In this document: positions 8,069 to 16,795 of the stretch, in pieces
How positions within the stretch are numbered: the stretch's first letter is position 1
How the letters are laid out: each line of letters begins with the position of its first letter
Assembly (NCBI RefSeq): GCF_019396345.1
Contig: NZ_JAHKRM010000030.1
Location: 111,795-175,794 of the forward strand
DNA: 64,000 bases
Direction of reading: 5' to 3'
DNA from: Nonomuraea guangzhouensis
GTDB lineage: Bacteria; Actinomycetota; Actinomycetes; Streptosporangiales; Streptosporangiaceae
Notes under the pieces: generated by a model
Told to the model about the DNA's origin: nothing
Seen by the model: only the letters and a program-made list of their open reading frames with translations
The model's database searches: none
Position numbers and translations under genes: made by a program

Positions 8069-9196
8069 TCAGAGAGCGAGCGCGCGGACCACCTTCTCGT
8101 CCACGCCGATCCCCAGGCCGGGGCCGGTGGGCACGTGGGCGACGCCGTCGGTAATGGTGATGACCGGGTCAGTGGCGTACGGGCTCGTGATGAACTGCCG
8201 GCCGTTGAGGTCCACGGGCGTGTCCACGCCGAACGCGGCGAACAGGTGGAGCGAGGCGGCCAGCCCGATGTCGGACTCGGTGAGGCCGGAGCCCATGATC
8301 GCCAGGCCGCTGTCCTCGGCGAGCTGGCACTGGCGCAGCGCCAGGGTCAGCCCGCCGCAGCGCTGCACCTTGGCGACGGCGACGTCGATGGCGTCGAGCC
8401 GGACGAACGTCGCCAGATCGCTCGGATGGCGCAGGCTCTCGTCCACGGCCACCGTGATGGGGCTGTCGGCACGCAGGCGGCGCAGGCCGGCGATGTCGTT
8501 GGACGGCACCGGCTGCTCGAAGACGGCGACGTTCAGGCCGGCCAGGCGCCTGGCCACCCGGAGCGCGGCGGCGGCCGTGTAGCCCTGGTTGGCGTCCACC
8601 CAGAGCACGGCGTCGGGGGCGGCGGCGCGCACGGCCTCCACGATGGCGACGTCCTCGTCCTCGGTGTGCAGGCCGAGCTTGACCTTGACGTGGCGGTAGC
8701 CGTGCGCACGGCCCTCGGCCACCGAGTCCGCGGCCTCGGATGCCGACGCACCCGCCACGATCCAGGCCAGCTCGATGGTGTCGCGCCTGCGCCGGCCCCA
8801 CAACTCGCCGAGGGACACGCCCAGGCTGCGGGCGAAGGCGTCGTGGCAGGCCACGTCGACCGCCGCGCGCGCCAGCGGCATGCCGATCGAGAAGCCCTTG
8901 CTGATGGTGCGGTCGAAGGTGCGGCAGAGCCCGTCCAGGTCCCACAGCGGCCGGCCGACCGCCGCCGGGGTCAGGTAGCCCTCGATGGTGGAGACGATGG
9001 ACTCGGTGGTCTCGTACGTCCAGGAAGGGATCGGGGTGGCCTCACCCCACCCGAAGGCGCCGTCCTCGGCCGTGACCTTCACCAGGACCCTGACGGCCGG
9101 GCGGCCGCCCTGGACGACGGACCCGCCCGCGACGGCGAAGTCACGCAGCGAGGGCAGGCCCACGGTGAAGGTCTCGACCTGTGCTATCCGGTTCAC
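8069..9196 (-). CDS. Mandelate racemase/muconate-lactonizing enzyme (enolase superfamily)
   Basis: About 375 residues with the complete MLE-subgroup active site: KVK (Lys171, Lys173), metal ligands Asp201 (WVDANQ), Glu227 (FEQPV) and Asp252 (VDES), and Lys276 (AVAKVQRCGG). A Lys on both sides of the barrel fits a cycloisomerase, epimerase or o-succinylbenzoate-synthase-like reaction rather than an acid-sugar dehydratase, which usually has His-Asp. The GTG at 9196 is 15 bases after the stop of the upstream dehydrogenase gene. It is the last gene of the seven-gene sugar operon and presumably acts on the hydroxyacid handled there. Exact substrate unknown. Confidence 0.88.
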   Translation of the reverse strand: MNRIAQVETFTVGLPSLRDFAVAGGSVVQGGRPAVRVLVKVTAEDGAFGWGEATPIPSWTYETTESIVSTIEGYLTPAAVGRPLWDLDGLCRTFDRTISKGFSIGMPLARAAVDVACHDAFARSLGVSLGELWGRRRRDTIELAWIVAGASASEAADSVAEGRAHGYRHVKVKLGLHTEDEDVAIVEAVRAAAPDAVLWVDANQGYTAAAALRVARRLAGLNVAVFEQPVPSNDIAGLRRLRADSPITVAVDESLRHPSDLATFVRLDAIDVAVAKVQRCGGLTLALRQCQLAEDSGLAIMGSGLTESDIGLAASLHLFAAFGVDTPVDLNGRQFITSPYATDPVITITDGVAHVPTGPGLGIGVDEKVVRALAL

Positions 9197-9211
9197 GTGA
9201 CACGAACCCCT

Positions 9212-10180
9212 TCAGTACCATTCGGACTTGTCAACCAGATTGATCAGTTCTCGCCCGCTCACGAAGCGCCGGGCGTTCTCCAGCAGGACGGCGAAGCGTC
9301 GCTCGTCCGCGTGCGGCCCCACGCCGCCCACGTGCGGGGTGATGAGCACGTTGGGACGTGCCCAGAGCGGGTGGTCGGCGGGAAGCGGTTCGGTCTCGGC
9401 GACGTCCAGGGCCGCGCCGGCCAGGTGCCCCGTGGACAGGGCGGCGTCGAGGTCGTCGAGCCGGACGGTGGGCCCGCGGCCGATGTTGACGAAGTAGGCC
9501 CCGGGCTTGATGAGCGCCAGCCTCCGCGCGTCCAGCATGCCCTCGGTGGCGGGGGTGTGCGGCACCGTCAGGATGACCAGGTCCGCCCTGGGAAGCAGCC
9601 GGTCGAGGGCGTCGGCCGGCAGCACCTCGGCGTAGCCCGGCACGGGGCCGCCGCGCCGGGCGTCCACGCCCACCACCCTGGTGCCGAACGCCGCCAGCAG
9701 CCTGCCGACCTCGGCCCCGATCGCGCCCACCCCCACGACCAGGGCGGTCGCCTCGCCCAGGGCGAGCACCGAGCGGGGATCCCAGTCGGGTGCCCAGTGC
9801 GCGCGGGCCTGTTCGCGGGCGTACCTGGGCAGGCCCCTGGCCAGCGCGAGCACCAGCGCCATGGTGTGCGCGGCCACGTGGTCGGTGTAGGTGTCCCGCA
9901 TGTTGGTGACCTGCACGGGGTGCGCGATCAGGGCCGAATGGTAGAACCCCGGAGGCGGCCCGGCCTGCGGGGCCTGCAGCCAGCGCAGCCGCCCGGCGTG
10001 CGCGAGCAGGTCCGCGGGCAGGGTGCCGTAGGCGGCGTCGGCCTCCGCCAGCGCGTGCGCCGCCTCCTCGCGGGTCCGCGGCTGGAGCACGACGAGCTCC
10101 GGCACCGCCTCCTCCAGCCGATTCGGCCACTCCTCGGTGGCCGGATCGTGCGGCGGGAGCAGCACCAGGGTGGTGCTCAC
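9212..10180 (-). CDS. D-2-hydroxyacid dehydrogenase (first of two)
   Basis: About 322 residues with the NAD-binding motif GVGAIGAEVG, the VNIGRGPTVRLDDL segment bearing the substrate Arg, and ITPHVGGVG bearing the catalytic His. It reduces a 2-oxoacid or oxidises a D-2-hydroxyacid. The GTG at 10180 overlaps the stop of the preceding dehydrogenase gene (GTGA), so they are translationally coupled. Two divergent paralogues side by side in a sugar operon suggest two successive or stereochemically different steps. Confidence 0.88.
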   Translation of the reverse strand: MSTTLVLLPPHDPATEEWPNRLEEAVPELVVLQPRTREEAAHALAEADAAYGTLPADLLAHAGRLRWLQAPQAGPPPGFYHSALIAHPVQVTNMRDTYTDHVAAHTMALVLALARGLPRYAREQARAHWAPDWDPRSVLALGEATALVVGVGAIGAEVGRLLAAFGTRVVGVDARRGGPVPGYAEVLPADALDRLLPRADLVILTVPHTPATEGMLDARRLALIKPGAYFVNIGRGPTVRLDDLDAALSTGHLAGAALDVAETEPLPADHPLWARPNVLITPHVGGVGPHADERRFAVLLENARRFVSGRELINLVDKSEWY

Positions 10181-11163
10181 GCCCTTCTCGCCAGGCCGGA
10201 CTCGGTGATCTCGTACAGCAGCGGCTCCTCCGCGACGTAGCGGGCGAGCTCGTCGGCCATGGTCTCCCCGTGGCGGCGCCGCTCGTGACCCAGGCTGCCC
10301 GCCACGTGCGGGGTGACGACGATGTTGGGCATCGTGAACAGCGGCGACCCGTCGACGGGCGGTTCCGGGTCGGTGACGTCGAGGACGGCGAACAGGTCGG
10401 TCCGCCGGCTCAGCACGTCCACGAGCGCGGCCTCGTCGACGAGGCCGCCACGCGCCGAGTTGATCAGTGTGGCGTCGTGCTTCATCGACTCCAGCAGTTC
10501 GGTGCCGACCAGGCGCTCGGTCTCCGGGGTGAGCGGCGAGTGCAGGCTGACCACGTCGGACGTGGCGAACAGCTCCTCGAGGCCGACGAGGCGCACCCCG
10601 AGTCGCTCGGCCTGCGCCGGGTCGGCGTACGGGTCGTAGGCCTGCACGTCGAGCTTGTGGTGGGAGAGCAGCCGCGCCGTGGCCCGGCCCGTGGCGCCGA
10701 GCGAGACCAGGCCGACCGTCGCGCCATAGGCTCCGAGCTCGGGTCCGCGCGGGGCGGACGCGGCGGCGGCGCGCGCGGCCAGCACGTAGCGCCAGCCATG
10801 CTTGAGCGCGTACAGGATCTGCGAGAGCGCGAACTCGGCGACCGGCTCGGCGTTGGCGGTGGCCGCCGAGGTGACGCGCACTCCCCTGGCCCACATCTCC
10901 GGGGTGACCATCGGCTTGATGGAGCCCGCCCCGTACAGCACCAAGGACAGTTTGGGCGCGGCGGCGAGGAACTCGGCGTCCAGCTTGGGCGCCCCCCACC
11001 CGGTCACCAGCACGTCCAGGCCGGCCAGCACATCTGGGGTGATCTGGTCGCGGGTGAGGAGGGGCGAGTCGATGACCAAATGCCGCTCGATCGCGGCCCG
11101 GGCCTCCGGGCCGTAGACGTCGTCAAAACGGTTCGGGTCCATCACGTACAGGCCGTTCAGCAT
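10177..11163 (-). CDS. D-2-hydroxyacid dehydrogenase (second of two)
   Basis: About 328 residues. The nucleotide-binding stretch is GLVSLGATGRATA, with a Ser replacing one of the usual glycines; the Arg segment NSARGGLVDEAAL and the catalytic His in VVTPHVAGSLGHERRRHGE are present. GAAGGAG precedes the ATG at 11163, which overlaps the end of the upstream gene by 7 bases. It is only distantly related to its neighbour, so this is probably not a recent tandem duplication. It is likely to be a sugar-acid or 2-ketoacid reductase within the operon. Confidence 0.87.
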   Translation of the reverse strand: MLNGLYVMDPNRFDDVYGPEARAAIERHLVIDSPLLTRDQITPDVLAGLDVLVTGWGAPKLDAEFLAAAPKLSLVLYGAGSIKPMVTPEMWARGVRVTSAATANAEPVAEFALSQILYALKHGWRYVLAARAAAASAPRGPELGAYGATVGLVSLGATGRATARLLSHHKLDVQAYDPYADPAQAERLGVRLVGLEELFATSDVVSLHSPLTPETERLVGTELLESMKHDATLINSARGGLVDEAALVDVLSRRTDLFAVLDVTDPEPPVDGSPLFTMPNIVVTPHVAGSLGHERRRHGETMADELARYVAEEPLLYEITESGLARRA

Positions 11164-12323
11164 TGTTTCTCCTTCAAGCGAGCCGCCGCTCGCACACTGG
11201 CCAGGCGGGCTGGCGAGCCGAGCCCGGCGTGGTAGTAACGTAGCTGCCGCGCGCCCGCGGCGATGAGGTCGGCGGCCAGGACCGGGGTCCGGGCGTGGCC
11301 GTCTTCCAGCACGGTGAGGTTGGCGACGAGGGGGGTCGCGGTGCGGCTCGCCGCGGCCTTCATCTGGGACAGGGCCGCCTCCTCCTGGCCCCAGCACTTG
11401 AGCACGTAGGCGTCGACCGGCGCGTCGAAGCCGGCCAGGTCGACGCCCACGTCGGGGCCGGTGACCTGCGGGTCGTCGGTGGCCATGAGCAGCAGCTCAC
11501 GGCCGCCGGCCAGCGCCGCCACGGCGCGGACCAGGTCGGCGATGACCTGGCCGCGGTGCGCGTACAGGGCCTGGGCGCGCTCGCGGCCGAGTGCTTCGTC
11601 CAGACTCGTCCCGGCCCGGACGTCCCGCTGAAGCTCTCCGTCCACGGCGGTGCGCACGTCGCGCGCCAGCTCCTCGACGTCCAGGCCACGCCCGGTCAGC
11701 CCGGCCCGGCAGGCCGGGCAGAGGCAGAGGGACAGCAGCGCCCTGCCGCAGGCGGACAGGGAGGCGCCGGAGGTCTTCTCGTGGTTGCCGGCGTGCTCCA
11801 TGCCCAGCCAGCCGCACGCCTCCAGCATCAGGGCGGGCACGTCGTACTGCTCACAGACCTCGCGCACGAGGGTGAGCGCGTAGTCGTGCACGGCGGGCTG
11901 GGCGGGGCAGAGCGCGTGGGGGAAGCTCTCGCCGTAGGCGTTCGTGACGGTCAGGTCGGGCGCTTCGCGGCCCAGCACCGAGGAGTGCGTGAGCACCATC
12001 CAGGCCTCGGTCCGCAGCCCGGCCCCGGCCAGCGCGGCCAGCGCCGTGCCGAACCTGTCCTCGTCGGGCACCCCCCAGCTCGGCGGGTACGGCCGGAGCC
12101 GCCCGCTCCAGCGCTCGGGGCGCAGCCGGAAGTAGGCAGCCGCGTGGTCGGCCCGCACGATGCGGTGGCGCGGATGCCACGGGGTGGTGGCCCGGACCGA
12201 GTGGTAGGCGGCCTGCAGGGTCACCGTGCTCACGCCGAGGTCGGCGATGCGCTCGGCCCCCGCGGGGTCGCCGACGATGTCCCAGGTGTAGGCGAACGCG
12301 CCGTGCCTCAAAGGGGACGTCAT
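11157..12323 (-). CDS. Unknown protein, probably a glycoside-hydrolase-like (beta/alpha)8 barrel
   Basis: About 388 residues, no recognised family. Repeating strand-helix units (AERIADLGVSTVTLQAAYHS, TEAWMVLTHSS, VPALMLEACGWLGMEH, ELLLMATDDPQVTG) read like a TIM barrel. Two carboxylates, Glu in LEACGW and Asp in ATDDP, could be catalytic. A Cys cluster (LCLCPACRAG) could hold metal. The ATG at 12323 overlaps the permease stop (ATGA). Its place between transporter and dehydrogenases suggests it processes the imported sugar or glycoside inside the cell. This is inference; function unknown. Confidence 0.7.
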   Translation of the reverse strand: MTSPLRHGAFAYTWDIVGDPAGAERIADLGVSTVTLQAAYHSVRATTPWHPRHRIVRADHAAAYFRLRPERWSGRLRPYPPSWGVPDEDRFGTALAALAGAGLRTEAWMVLTHSSVLGREAPDLTVTNAYGESFPHALCPAQPAVHDYALTLVREVCEQYDVPALMLEACGWLGMEHAGNHEKTSGASLSACGRALLSLCLCPACRAGLTGRGLDVEELARDVRTAVDGELQRDVRAGTSLDEALGRERAQALYAHRGQVIADLVRAVAALAGGRELLLMATDDPQVTGPDVGVDLAGFDAPVDAYVLKCWGQEEAALSQMKAAASRTATPLVANLTVLEDGHARTPVLAADLIAAGARQLRYYHAGLGSPARLASVRAAARLKEKQC

Positions 12324-13174
12324 CCTTTCGTGGCGCCGGCCAGGCCGCGCGTGAAGTAGTTCTGGAAGAACAGGAAGATCATCAGCATCGGCAGGAACGA
12401 GATCGTCATCCCGGCGGCGAATCCGGTCCAGTCGGTGGCGTGCTCGCCCTGGAAGGACAGCATCCCGACGGCGAGGTTCTGCAGGTCGGGCTGGCCGAGG
12501 GTGAACACCAGCGGGATGTTGAACTCGTTCCAGCTACTGATGAACTGGAAGATGACCACCACCGCGATGACCGGTTTGGCCAGCGGGATGATGAGCCGGA
12601 ACGTCTTGAGGAAGCCGGCCCCGTCGAGCTTGGCCGCCTCGAACAGATCGGTCGGGACACTGGAGAAGAACCCGACGAACAGCAGCACGTAGAGGGCGCC
12701 GGCGCCGCCGGACATGGCCAGGATGACCCCGGCCCGGGTGTTCAGCAGGCCGAGCTGCTCGATCAGCACGAACTGCGGCACGATGATCGAGGCGACCGGG
12801 ATGAACAGCGTCCCCACGATCATCCGGTAGAGCAGGGTGCGGCCGGGGAACTCGTACCTGGCCAGTACGTAGCCGCACAGGGCGGCCTTGACCAGCTCGA
12901 CGAGGGTCGAGGCGGCCGAGTAGAGCACCGTGTTGAAGAAGTATCCGGAGAACCCGGCGTTGACCCAGGCCCGGACGAAGTTGTCGAAGTTCAGCTGGTC
13001 GGGCACGAGGCTCGCGCCGCTGGTGAACATCCCGGCCTGGGTCTTGAACGCGGCCGAGATCGTCCACAGGAAGGGATAGATCCACACGAGCCCGACGACC
13101 AGCAGGATCGGCAGGGCGATGAGGTTGGCCCGCACGGCATGGCTACGCCTGGGGGGTTTGGTGATCGTCTCCAT
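12320..13174 (-). CDS. Carbohydrate ABC transporter permease (MalG type)
   Basis: About 284 residues, six transmembrane segments, with the EAA loop that docks the ATPase (LFEAAKLDGAGFLKTFRLII, then PLAKP). It belongs to the CUT1 family of sugar importers. Start and stop overlap the neighbours (TGATG with the MalF-type gene, ATGA with the barrel gene). No ATPase gene is encoded in the operon; in actinomycetes a shared MsiK-type ATPase usually energises such importers. Confidence 0.95.
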   Translation of the reverse strand: METITKPPRRSHAVRANLIALPILLVVGLVWIYPFLWTISAAFKTQAGMFTSGASLVPDQLNFDNFVRAWVNAGFSGYFFNTVLYSAASTLVELVKAALCGYVLARYEFPGRTLLYRMIVGTLFIPVASIIVPQFVLIEQLGLLNTRAGVILAMSGGAGALYVLLFVGFFSSVPTDLFEAAKLDGAGFLKTFRLIIPLAKPVIAVVVIFQFISSWNEFNIPLVFTLGQPDLQNLAVGMLSFQGEHATDWTGFAAGMTISFLPMLMIFLFFQNYFTRGLAGATKG

Positions 13175-14178
13175 CAGACGCCGTACTCCTTCCTGAGCCG
13201 CTGGGCCCGGCGGACCGCGACACCCTGGGCGGAGACCAGGACGAAGGCGATGACGGAGAACAGCAGCGCCGCGGCCGAGGCGTAACCGTAGGCGAACGGC
13301 ACCGCGCCGAAGGCGTTCTGGTAGATGAAGTAGGACACCATGTAGGTGCTGGTGCCGGGCCCGCCCGCGGTGAGCGTGACGACCAGGCCGAAGACATGCA
13401 TGGCGTTCACGAGGCCGAGCAGGGTGATGATCACGGCGACCGGCCTGATCATCGGCAGGGTGATGCGGGTGAGCTTCTTCCACTCGCTCGCGCCGTCGAT
13501 GGCGGCCGCCTCGTAGACCTCCTCGGGCACGTTCTGCAGCGCCGCGATCCAGTAGATCATGTACTGGCCGAAGATCTGCCAGACGGAGACGAGCACCAGC
13601 ACGAGCAGCGCGCTCCACCGGTTGGCGAACACGTCGAACCCCTCGTCGACCAGACCGAGGTCGCGCAGGATCGCGTTCAGCGCGCCGTTGGACGGGTTGA
13701 GCAGGTACGTGAAGACCAGGCCCGCCATGGCCACGGGGATGATGAGCGGCGCGAAGAACATGGTCCGGAAGAACCGCTTGCCACGCAGCCACTTGCGGGT
13801 GAGCAGGATCGCCGCCAGCAGCGAGATCGGCAGCTTGATGGCGGTCGTCAGCAGGGCGAAGATCAGGGTGTTGACCACCGAGAGCCAGAACAGCGGATCG
13901 ACCAGGATCGAGCCGTAGTTGCCGGCCCCGACGAACTGGTCGATCGGGCCGATGCCCGACCAGTCGAAGAAGGAGTAATAGATGGTCGCGACCAGCGGCC
14001 AGATGGTGAAGCCGAGGTAGAGCAGGAGGAAGGGGGCCAGGAAGACGAGCAGCCAGACCCTGTCGAGGCCGCGGACGCGCTCGCGGGAGTGATCGGCGCG
14101 TTCGGGCTCGCGTTTGGCGGGCGACCGGTCCCTGTCCGTCACCCTCTCCCTGCCGGGGGCGGGAGCGGTGGTTGTCAT
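13174..14178 (-). CDS. Carbohydrate ABC transporter permease (MalF type)
   Basis: About 334 residues with a basic cytoplasmic N-terminus of some 40 residues, six transmembrane segments and the EAA loop (EEVYEAAAIDGASEWKKLTR, then ITLPMIRP). I place the start at ATG 14178, preceded by GAGG, rather than the GTG four codons upstream, which lacks a ribosome-binding site. It pairs with the MalG-type permease as a CUT1 importer channel. Confidence 0.94.
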   Translation of the reverse strand: MTTTAPAPGRERVTDRDRSPAKREPERADHSRERVRGLDRVWLLVFLAPFLLLYLGFTIWPLVATIYYSFFDWSGIGPIDQFVGAGNYGSILVDPLFWLSVVNTLIFALLTTAIKLPISLLAAILLTRKWLRGKRFFRTMFFAPLIIPVAMAGLVFTYLLNPSNGALNAILRDLGLVDEGFDVFANRWSALLVLVLVSVWQIFGQYMIYWIAALQNVPEEVYEAAAIDGASEWKKLTRITLPMIRPVAVIITLLGLVNAMHVFGLVVTLTAGGPGTSTYMVSYFIYQNAFGAVPFAYGYASAAALLFSVIAFVLVSAQGVAVRRAQRLRKEYGV

Positions 14179-14254
14179 GGATGTCCTCACGAGGGAGCTT
14201 CACGAAAAGGAGAAGAGGGCGCCGCCGGCGCGCGTGGCCGGCGGCGCCGTCCGG

Positions 14255-15709
14255 TCAGTTGGGGTACTTGTCCGAGGTGTAGTCCTTGGTGTAGTCCCAG
14301 TCGGAGAAGGTGTAGCAGTCCATCGACACCTTCAGGCCGCTGGCCGCCTCCTGTTTGAGCCCTTCCTCCAGGGCGGCCTGCCGCTGCTGGACGATGGCGG
14401 CGCCCGTGGTCGCCAGCGACTGGCCGCTGGTCAGCGCCTCACCCATGGCCGCCCACTCCCCGTCGGGGTTCTTGGCCAGCGCGTTGACGTACGCCTTGGA
14501 CTTGGCGATGTCGGGGCACTTGAGCAGCGGCACGGGAAGCTGGACGCGGTAGCCCGGCTGCGCGGCGATCTGCATGATCTGCTTGAGCGCCGGGTCGGTG
14601 ACCATCTTCTGGTTGTCGACGTAGGCCAGCGTGCCGAAGGCGCTCTTGTAGTACTGCTTGACGAAGTAGCCGTTGGGGTCGGTCATCCACTGGATGAACG
14701 TCCACATTTCATTGGGATGCTTGGTCTGCGAGCTGACCCAGTACTTGTTGCCGTCGTACTTGCGGCCGGCCGCGCCGGTCCGCCCCTCGTCGGGGTCGAC
14801 CCGCGGCGCCACCACGTACTTGTCGCTGCTGAAGCCCTGGCTGGCCCACACGCTCGGCACCCAGGTGCCGTCGAAGAAGATGCCGGACTGCCCGGCGGCG
14901 AACTGCTGGCGGGAGAAGTTCTTGTCGTTGGTGCCCGGCGCCAGGTACCCGAGCTTCTTGAGCTCCTGGAGGAAGGCGAAGGTCTTGACCTGCGGGGCCT
15001 CGGTCAGGTCGAACTTGCCCGTCTTGTAGTCGAAGAACTCGTCCGTCGAGACGCTGCCCATCAGCCCGAACCAGGGCCGCTGCATGTCCACGCCCTTGGT
15101 GGGGGCGCCGATGCACTGCGCCTTGGTCTTGGCCTTGATCTGCGCGCAGGTGTTCTTGAGGTCGGTCCAGGTCTTGGGCGGATTGTTGACGTCCAGCCCG
15201 GCCTCCTGGAAGACCTGCTTGTTGAGGAACATGTAGCCGGGGCCCCAGTACAGGTTCTCCGAGAACGGGAAGCCGTACGTCTTCCCGTCCTGCACGTTGA
15301 TGCCTTCCAGGAAGGACCCGTCCGGCCAGCGCTTGGTGAAGTCGGCGGCAACGGTCCCGCTCGGGTTGAGCGGGCGGATCCACTTCTGGTCCAGCAACTG
15401 CGACAGCCCGGTCGCGTTCCAGTAGAACATGTCCGGCGCCTGGTTGCTCTGGAAGGCCAGCGGCAGGGTCTGCATGTAGTCGTTCTGGGTGATCGAGCGC
15501 CACTCGATCGTGATGTTGGGATGTTCCTTGGTGAACTGCTTGGCGATGTCCTTGTGGAAGTTCACCTGTTCGGCGGAGAAGTCCCAGATCTGCAGCTTGG
15601 TCTGCGAGCCACCTCCGCTCCCGTTGCTTGAGGTGCCGCATGCCGTCACGAGCAGTGACGCCATGGATACGGCGATCATCGCGGCGGTCCAACGCCGATG
15701 AGAATTCAT
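14255..15709 (-). CDS. Sugar ABC transporter substrate-binding lipoprotein
   Basis: About 484 residues. A lipoprotein signal peptide ends in LLVTAC (lipobox), followed by a Ser/Gly-rich linker and the extracellular solute-binding family 1 fold (LQIWDFSAEQVNFHKDIAKQ; DMFYWNATGLSQLL). GGAGGG lies upstream of the ATG at 15709. It is the first gene of the operon and captures an oligosaccharide or glycoside outside the membrane. A perfect 18-bp LacI-type palindrome lies 42 bases upstream, so the operon is probably repressed by the LacI protein at 16.8 kb. Confidence 0.94.
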   Translation of the reverse strand: MNSHRRWTAAMIAVSMASLLVTACGTSSNGSGGGSQTKLQIWDFSAEQVNFHKDIAKQFTKEHPNITIEWRSITQNDYMQTLPLAFQSNQAPDMFYWNATGLSQLLDQKWIRPLNPSGTVAADFTKRWPDGSFLEGINVQDGKTYGFPFSENLYWGPGYMFLNKQVFQEAGLDVNNPPKTWTDLKNTCAQIKAKTKAQCIGAPTKGVDMQRPWFGLMGSVSTDEFFDYKTGKFDLTEAPQVKTFAFLQELKKLGYLAPGTNDKNFSRQQFAAGQSGIFFDGTWVPSVWASQGFSSDKYVVAPRVDPDEGRTGAAGRKYDGNKYWVSSQTKHPNEMWTFIQWMTDPNGYFVKQYYKSAFGTLAYVDNQKMVTDPALKQIMQIAAQPGYRVQLPVPLLKCPDIAKSKAYVNALAKNPDGEWAAMGEALTSGQSLATTGAAIVQQRQAALEEGLKQEAASGLKVSMDCYTFSDWDYTKDYTSDKYPN

Positions 15710-15750
15710 GGACCCTCCAAAGGAGGCGGAGGTCAGGGGGGTTCAGGCGG

Positions 15751-15768
15751 CGGGTAAGCGCTTACCCG
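15751..15768. promoter_or_regulatory. LacI-family operator (sugar operon)
   Basis: CGGGTAAGCGCTTACCCG is a perfect 18-bp palindrome with the central CG typical of LacI/GalR operators, placed between the divergent binding-protein operon and the isomerase gene. Confidence 0.85.
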
Positions 15769-15818
15769 AGGGTGGGTCCGAGGGTAACCCGCCTCATAAC
15801 CTGATACAAGGCTTGTGA

Positions 15819-15830
15819 GAAAGCGATTTC
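15819..15830. promoter_or_regulatory. LacI-family operator, second site
   Basis: GAAAGCGATTTC fits GAAANCGNTTTC; it lies upstream of the isomerase gene, about 50 bases from the first palindrome. Confidence 0.6.
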
Positions 15831-15961
15831 AGGTCGATGCTCACTTGTGAAGGTCTGCCGATCGACGACTTCCATGGCCCCCCAATGCCCGTTATCCAGG
15901 GATAATCCCACCAGGGAGGCCGCAGAAGGTTGCCGCGATCGGCGCCTTGGAAGAAGTTCAA

Positions 15962-15975
15962 CAAGCGCTTTCTCA
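15962..15975. promoter_or_regulatory. LacI-family operator, third site
   Basis: CAAGCGCTTTCTCA contains the AAGCGCTTTC core of the perfect site at 17908 and lies just before the ribosome-binding site of the isomerase gene, where bound repressor would block transcription. Confidence 0.6.
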
Positions 15976-15989
15976 CTTCAGGAGTACGT

Positions 15990-16766
15990 GTGCGTCTGCT
16001 CGCCTTCACCAAGCCCTTCGGCCCCATCGACGCGGCCCCGCTGGCCGAGGCCGTGGCCTCGGTCGGCGCCGAGGGGGCGGACCTCCTCGTACGCGAGGGG
16101 CAGACGGTCAGCCCCGCCGACCCCGGCGGCATCGCGGTCGTCGCCAAGGAGCTCGAGCGCCGCGGGCTCACCCTCGACATCGTCACCACCGACCTGCTCG
16201 ACGCCGGCCCCGACGCCGAACGGATCATCGCGGCCTGCGGCGAGAGCGGTGTCCCCCTCATGCGGACGGGTTTCTACCGCTACGACCCCGCCGTCGGGTA
16301 TGGCCGCGGGCTGGAGGAGTCCAAGGCCGCGCTGGCCCGCCTGGCCGACCTCGCCGCCCGGCACGGCGTGCGGCTGGCGCTCCAGTTGCATCAGGGTACG
16401 ATCCACCCATCCGCCGCGCTCGCCCTCGCACTCGCGGGCGACCTCACCGACGTGCGCGTCTACGCCGACCCCGGCAACCAGGTCAAGGAGGGCAGCGAGG
16501 CATGGGCGCTCAACTTCGATCTGCTGGGCGATCGGATGGTCTGCATGGGAGTGAAGAACGCCGTCTGGCGGTCCACCGCGGACGGCTGGGTGTGCGAGTG
16601 GCAACCGTTCGCGGACGGGGGCGTGGTCCGCTGGCCGGAGATCATCTCCGGGTTGCGCGCACGCGACTACACCGGGCTGCTGTCGCTGCACGTCCACTAC
16701 CCGGCGGCCGACCCGGTGGCGGCCGTACGGAGAGATCTGGATCATCTGCGCGAGCTGCTCGGCTGA
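15990..16766 (+). CDS. Sugar phosphate isomerase/epimerase (AP-endonuclease-2 fold TIM barrel)
   Basis: About 258 residues. The xylose-isomerase-like TIM-barrel pattern is visible (DLLVREGQTVSPADPGGIAV; LALQLHQGTIHPSAAL; VRVYADPGNQV; GLLSLHVHYPAADP), with the Glu/Asp/His residues that bind divalent metal in the family. The start is the GTG at 15990, five bases after GGAG. It is divergent from the sugar operon, carries LacI operators in its promoter, and is followed by the LacI gene at a short distance, so it belongs to the same pathway. Exact sugar unknown. Confidence 0.85.
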   Translation: MRLLAFTKPFGPIDAAPLAEAVASVGAEGADLLVREGQTVSPADPGGIAVVAKELERRGLTLDIVTTDLLDAGPDAERIIAACGESGVPLMRTGFYRYDPAVGYGRGLEESKAALARLADLAARHGVRLALQLHQGTIHPSAALALALAGDLTDVRVYADPGNQVKEGSEAWALNFDLLGDRMVCMGVKNAVWRSTADGWVCEWQPFADGGVVRWPEIISGLRARDYTGLLSLHVHYPAADPVAAVRRDLDHLRELLG

Positions 16767-16795
16767 CGGGCGCTGCACGGGGGTAGGAGGAGCAG

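Noticed and set aside
7460..10240. 926-codon plus-strand frame over four minus-strand genes
   Set aside because: It spans several genes with clear active sites on the other strand; third-position GC bias explains the open frame.
15709..15990. Single LacI operator serving only the transporter
   Set aside because: Three separate GCGCTT/GAAANCGNTTTC-type sites are visible in this interval, so one site is too simple a reading.
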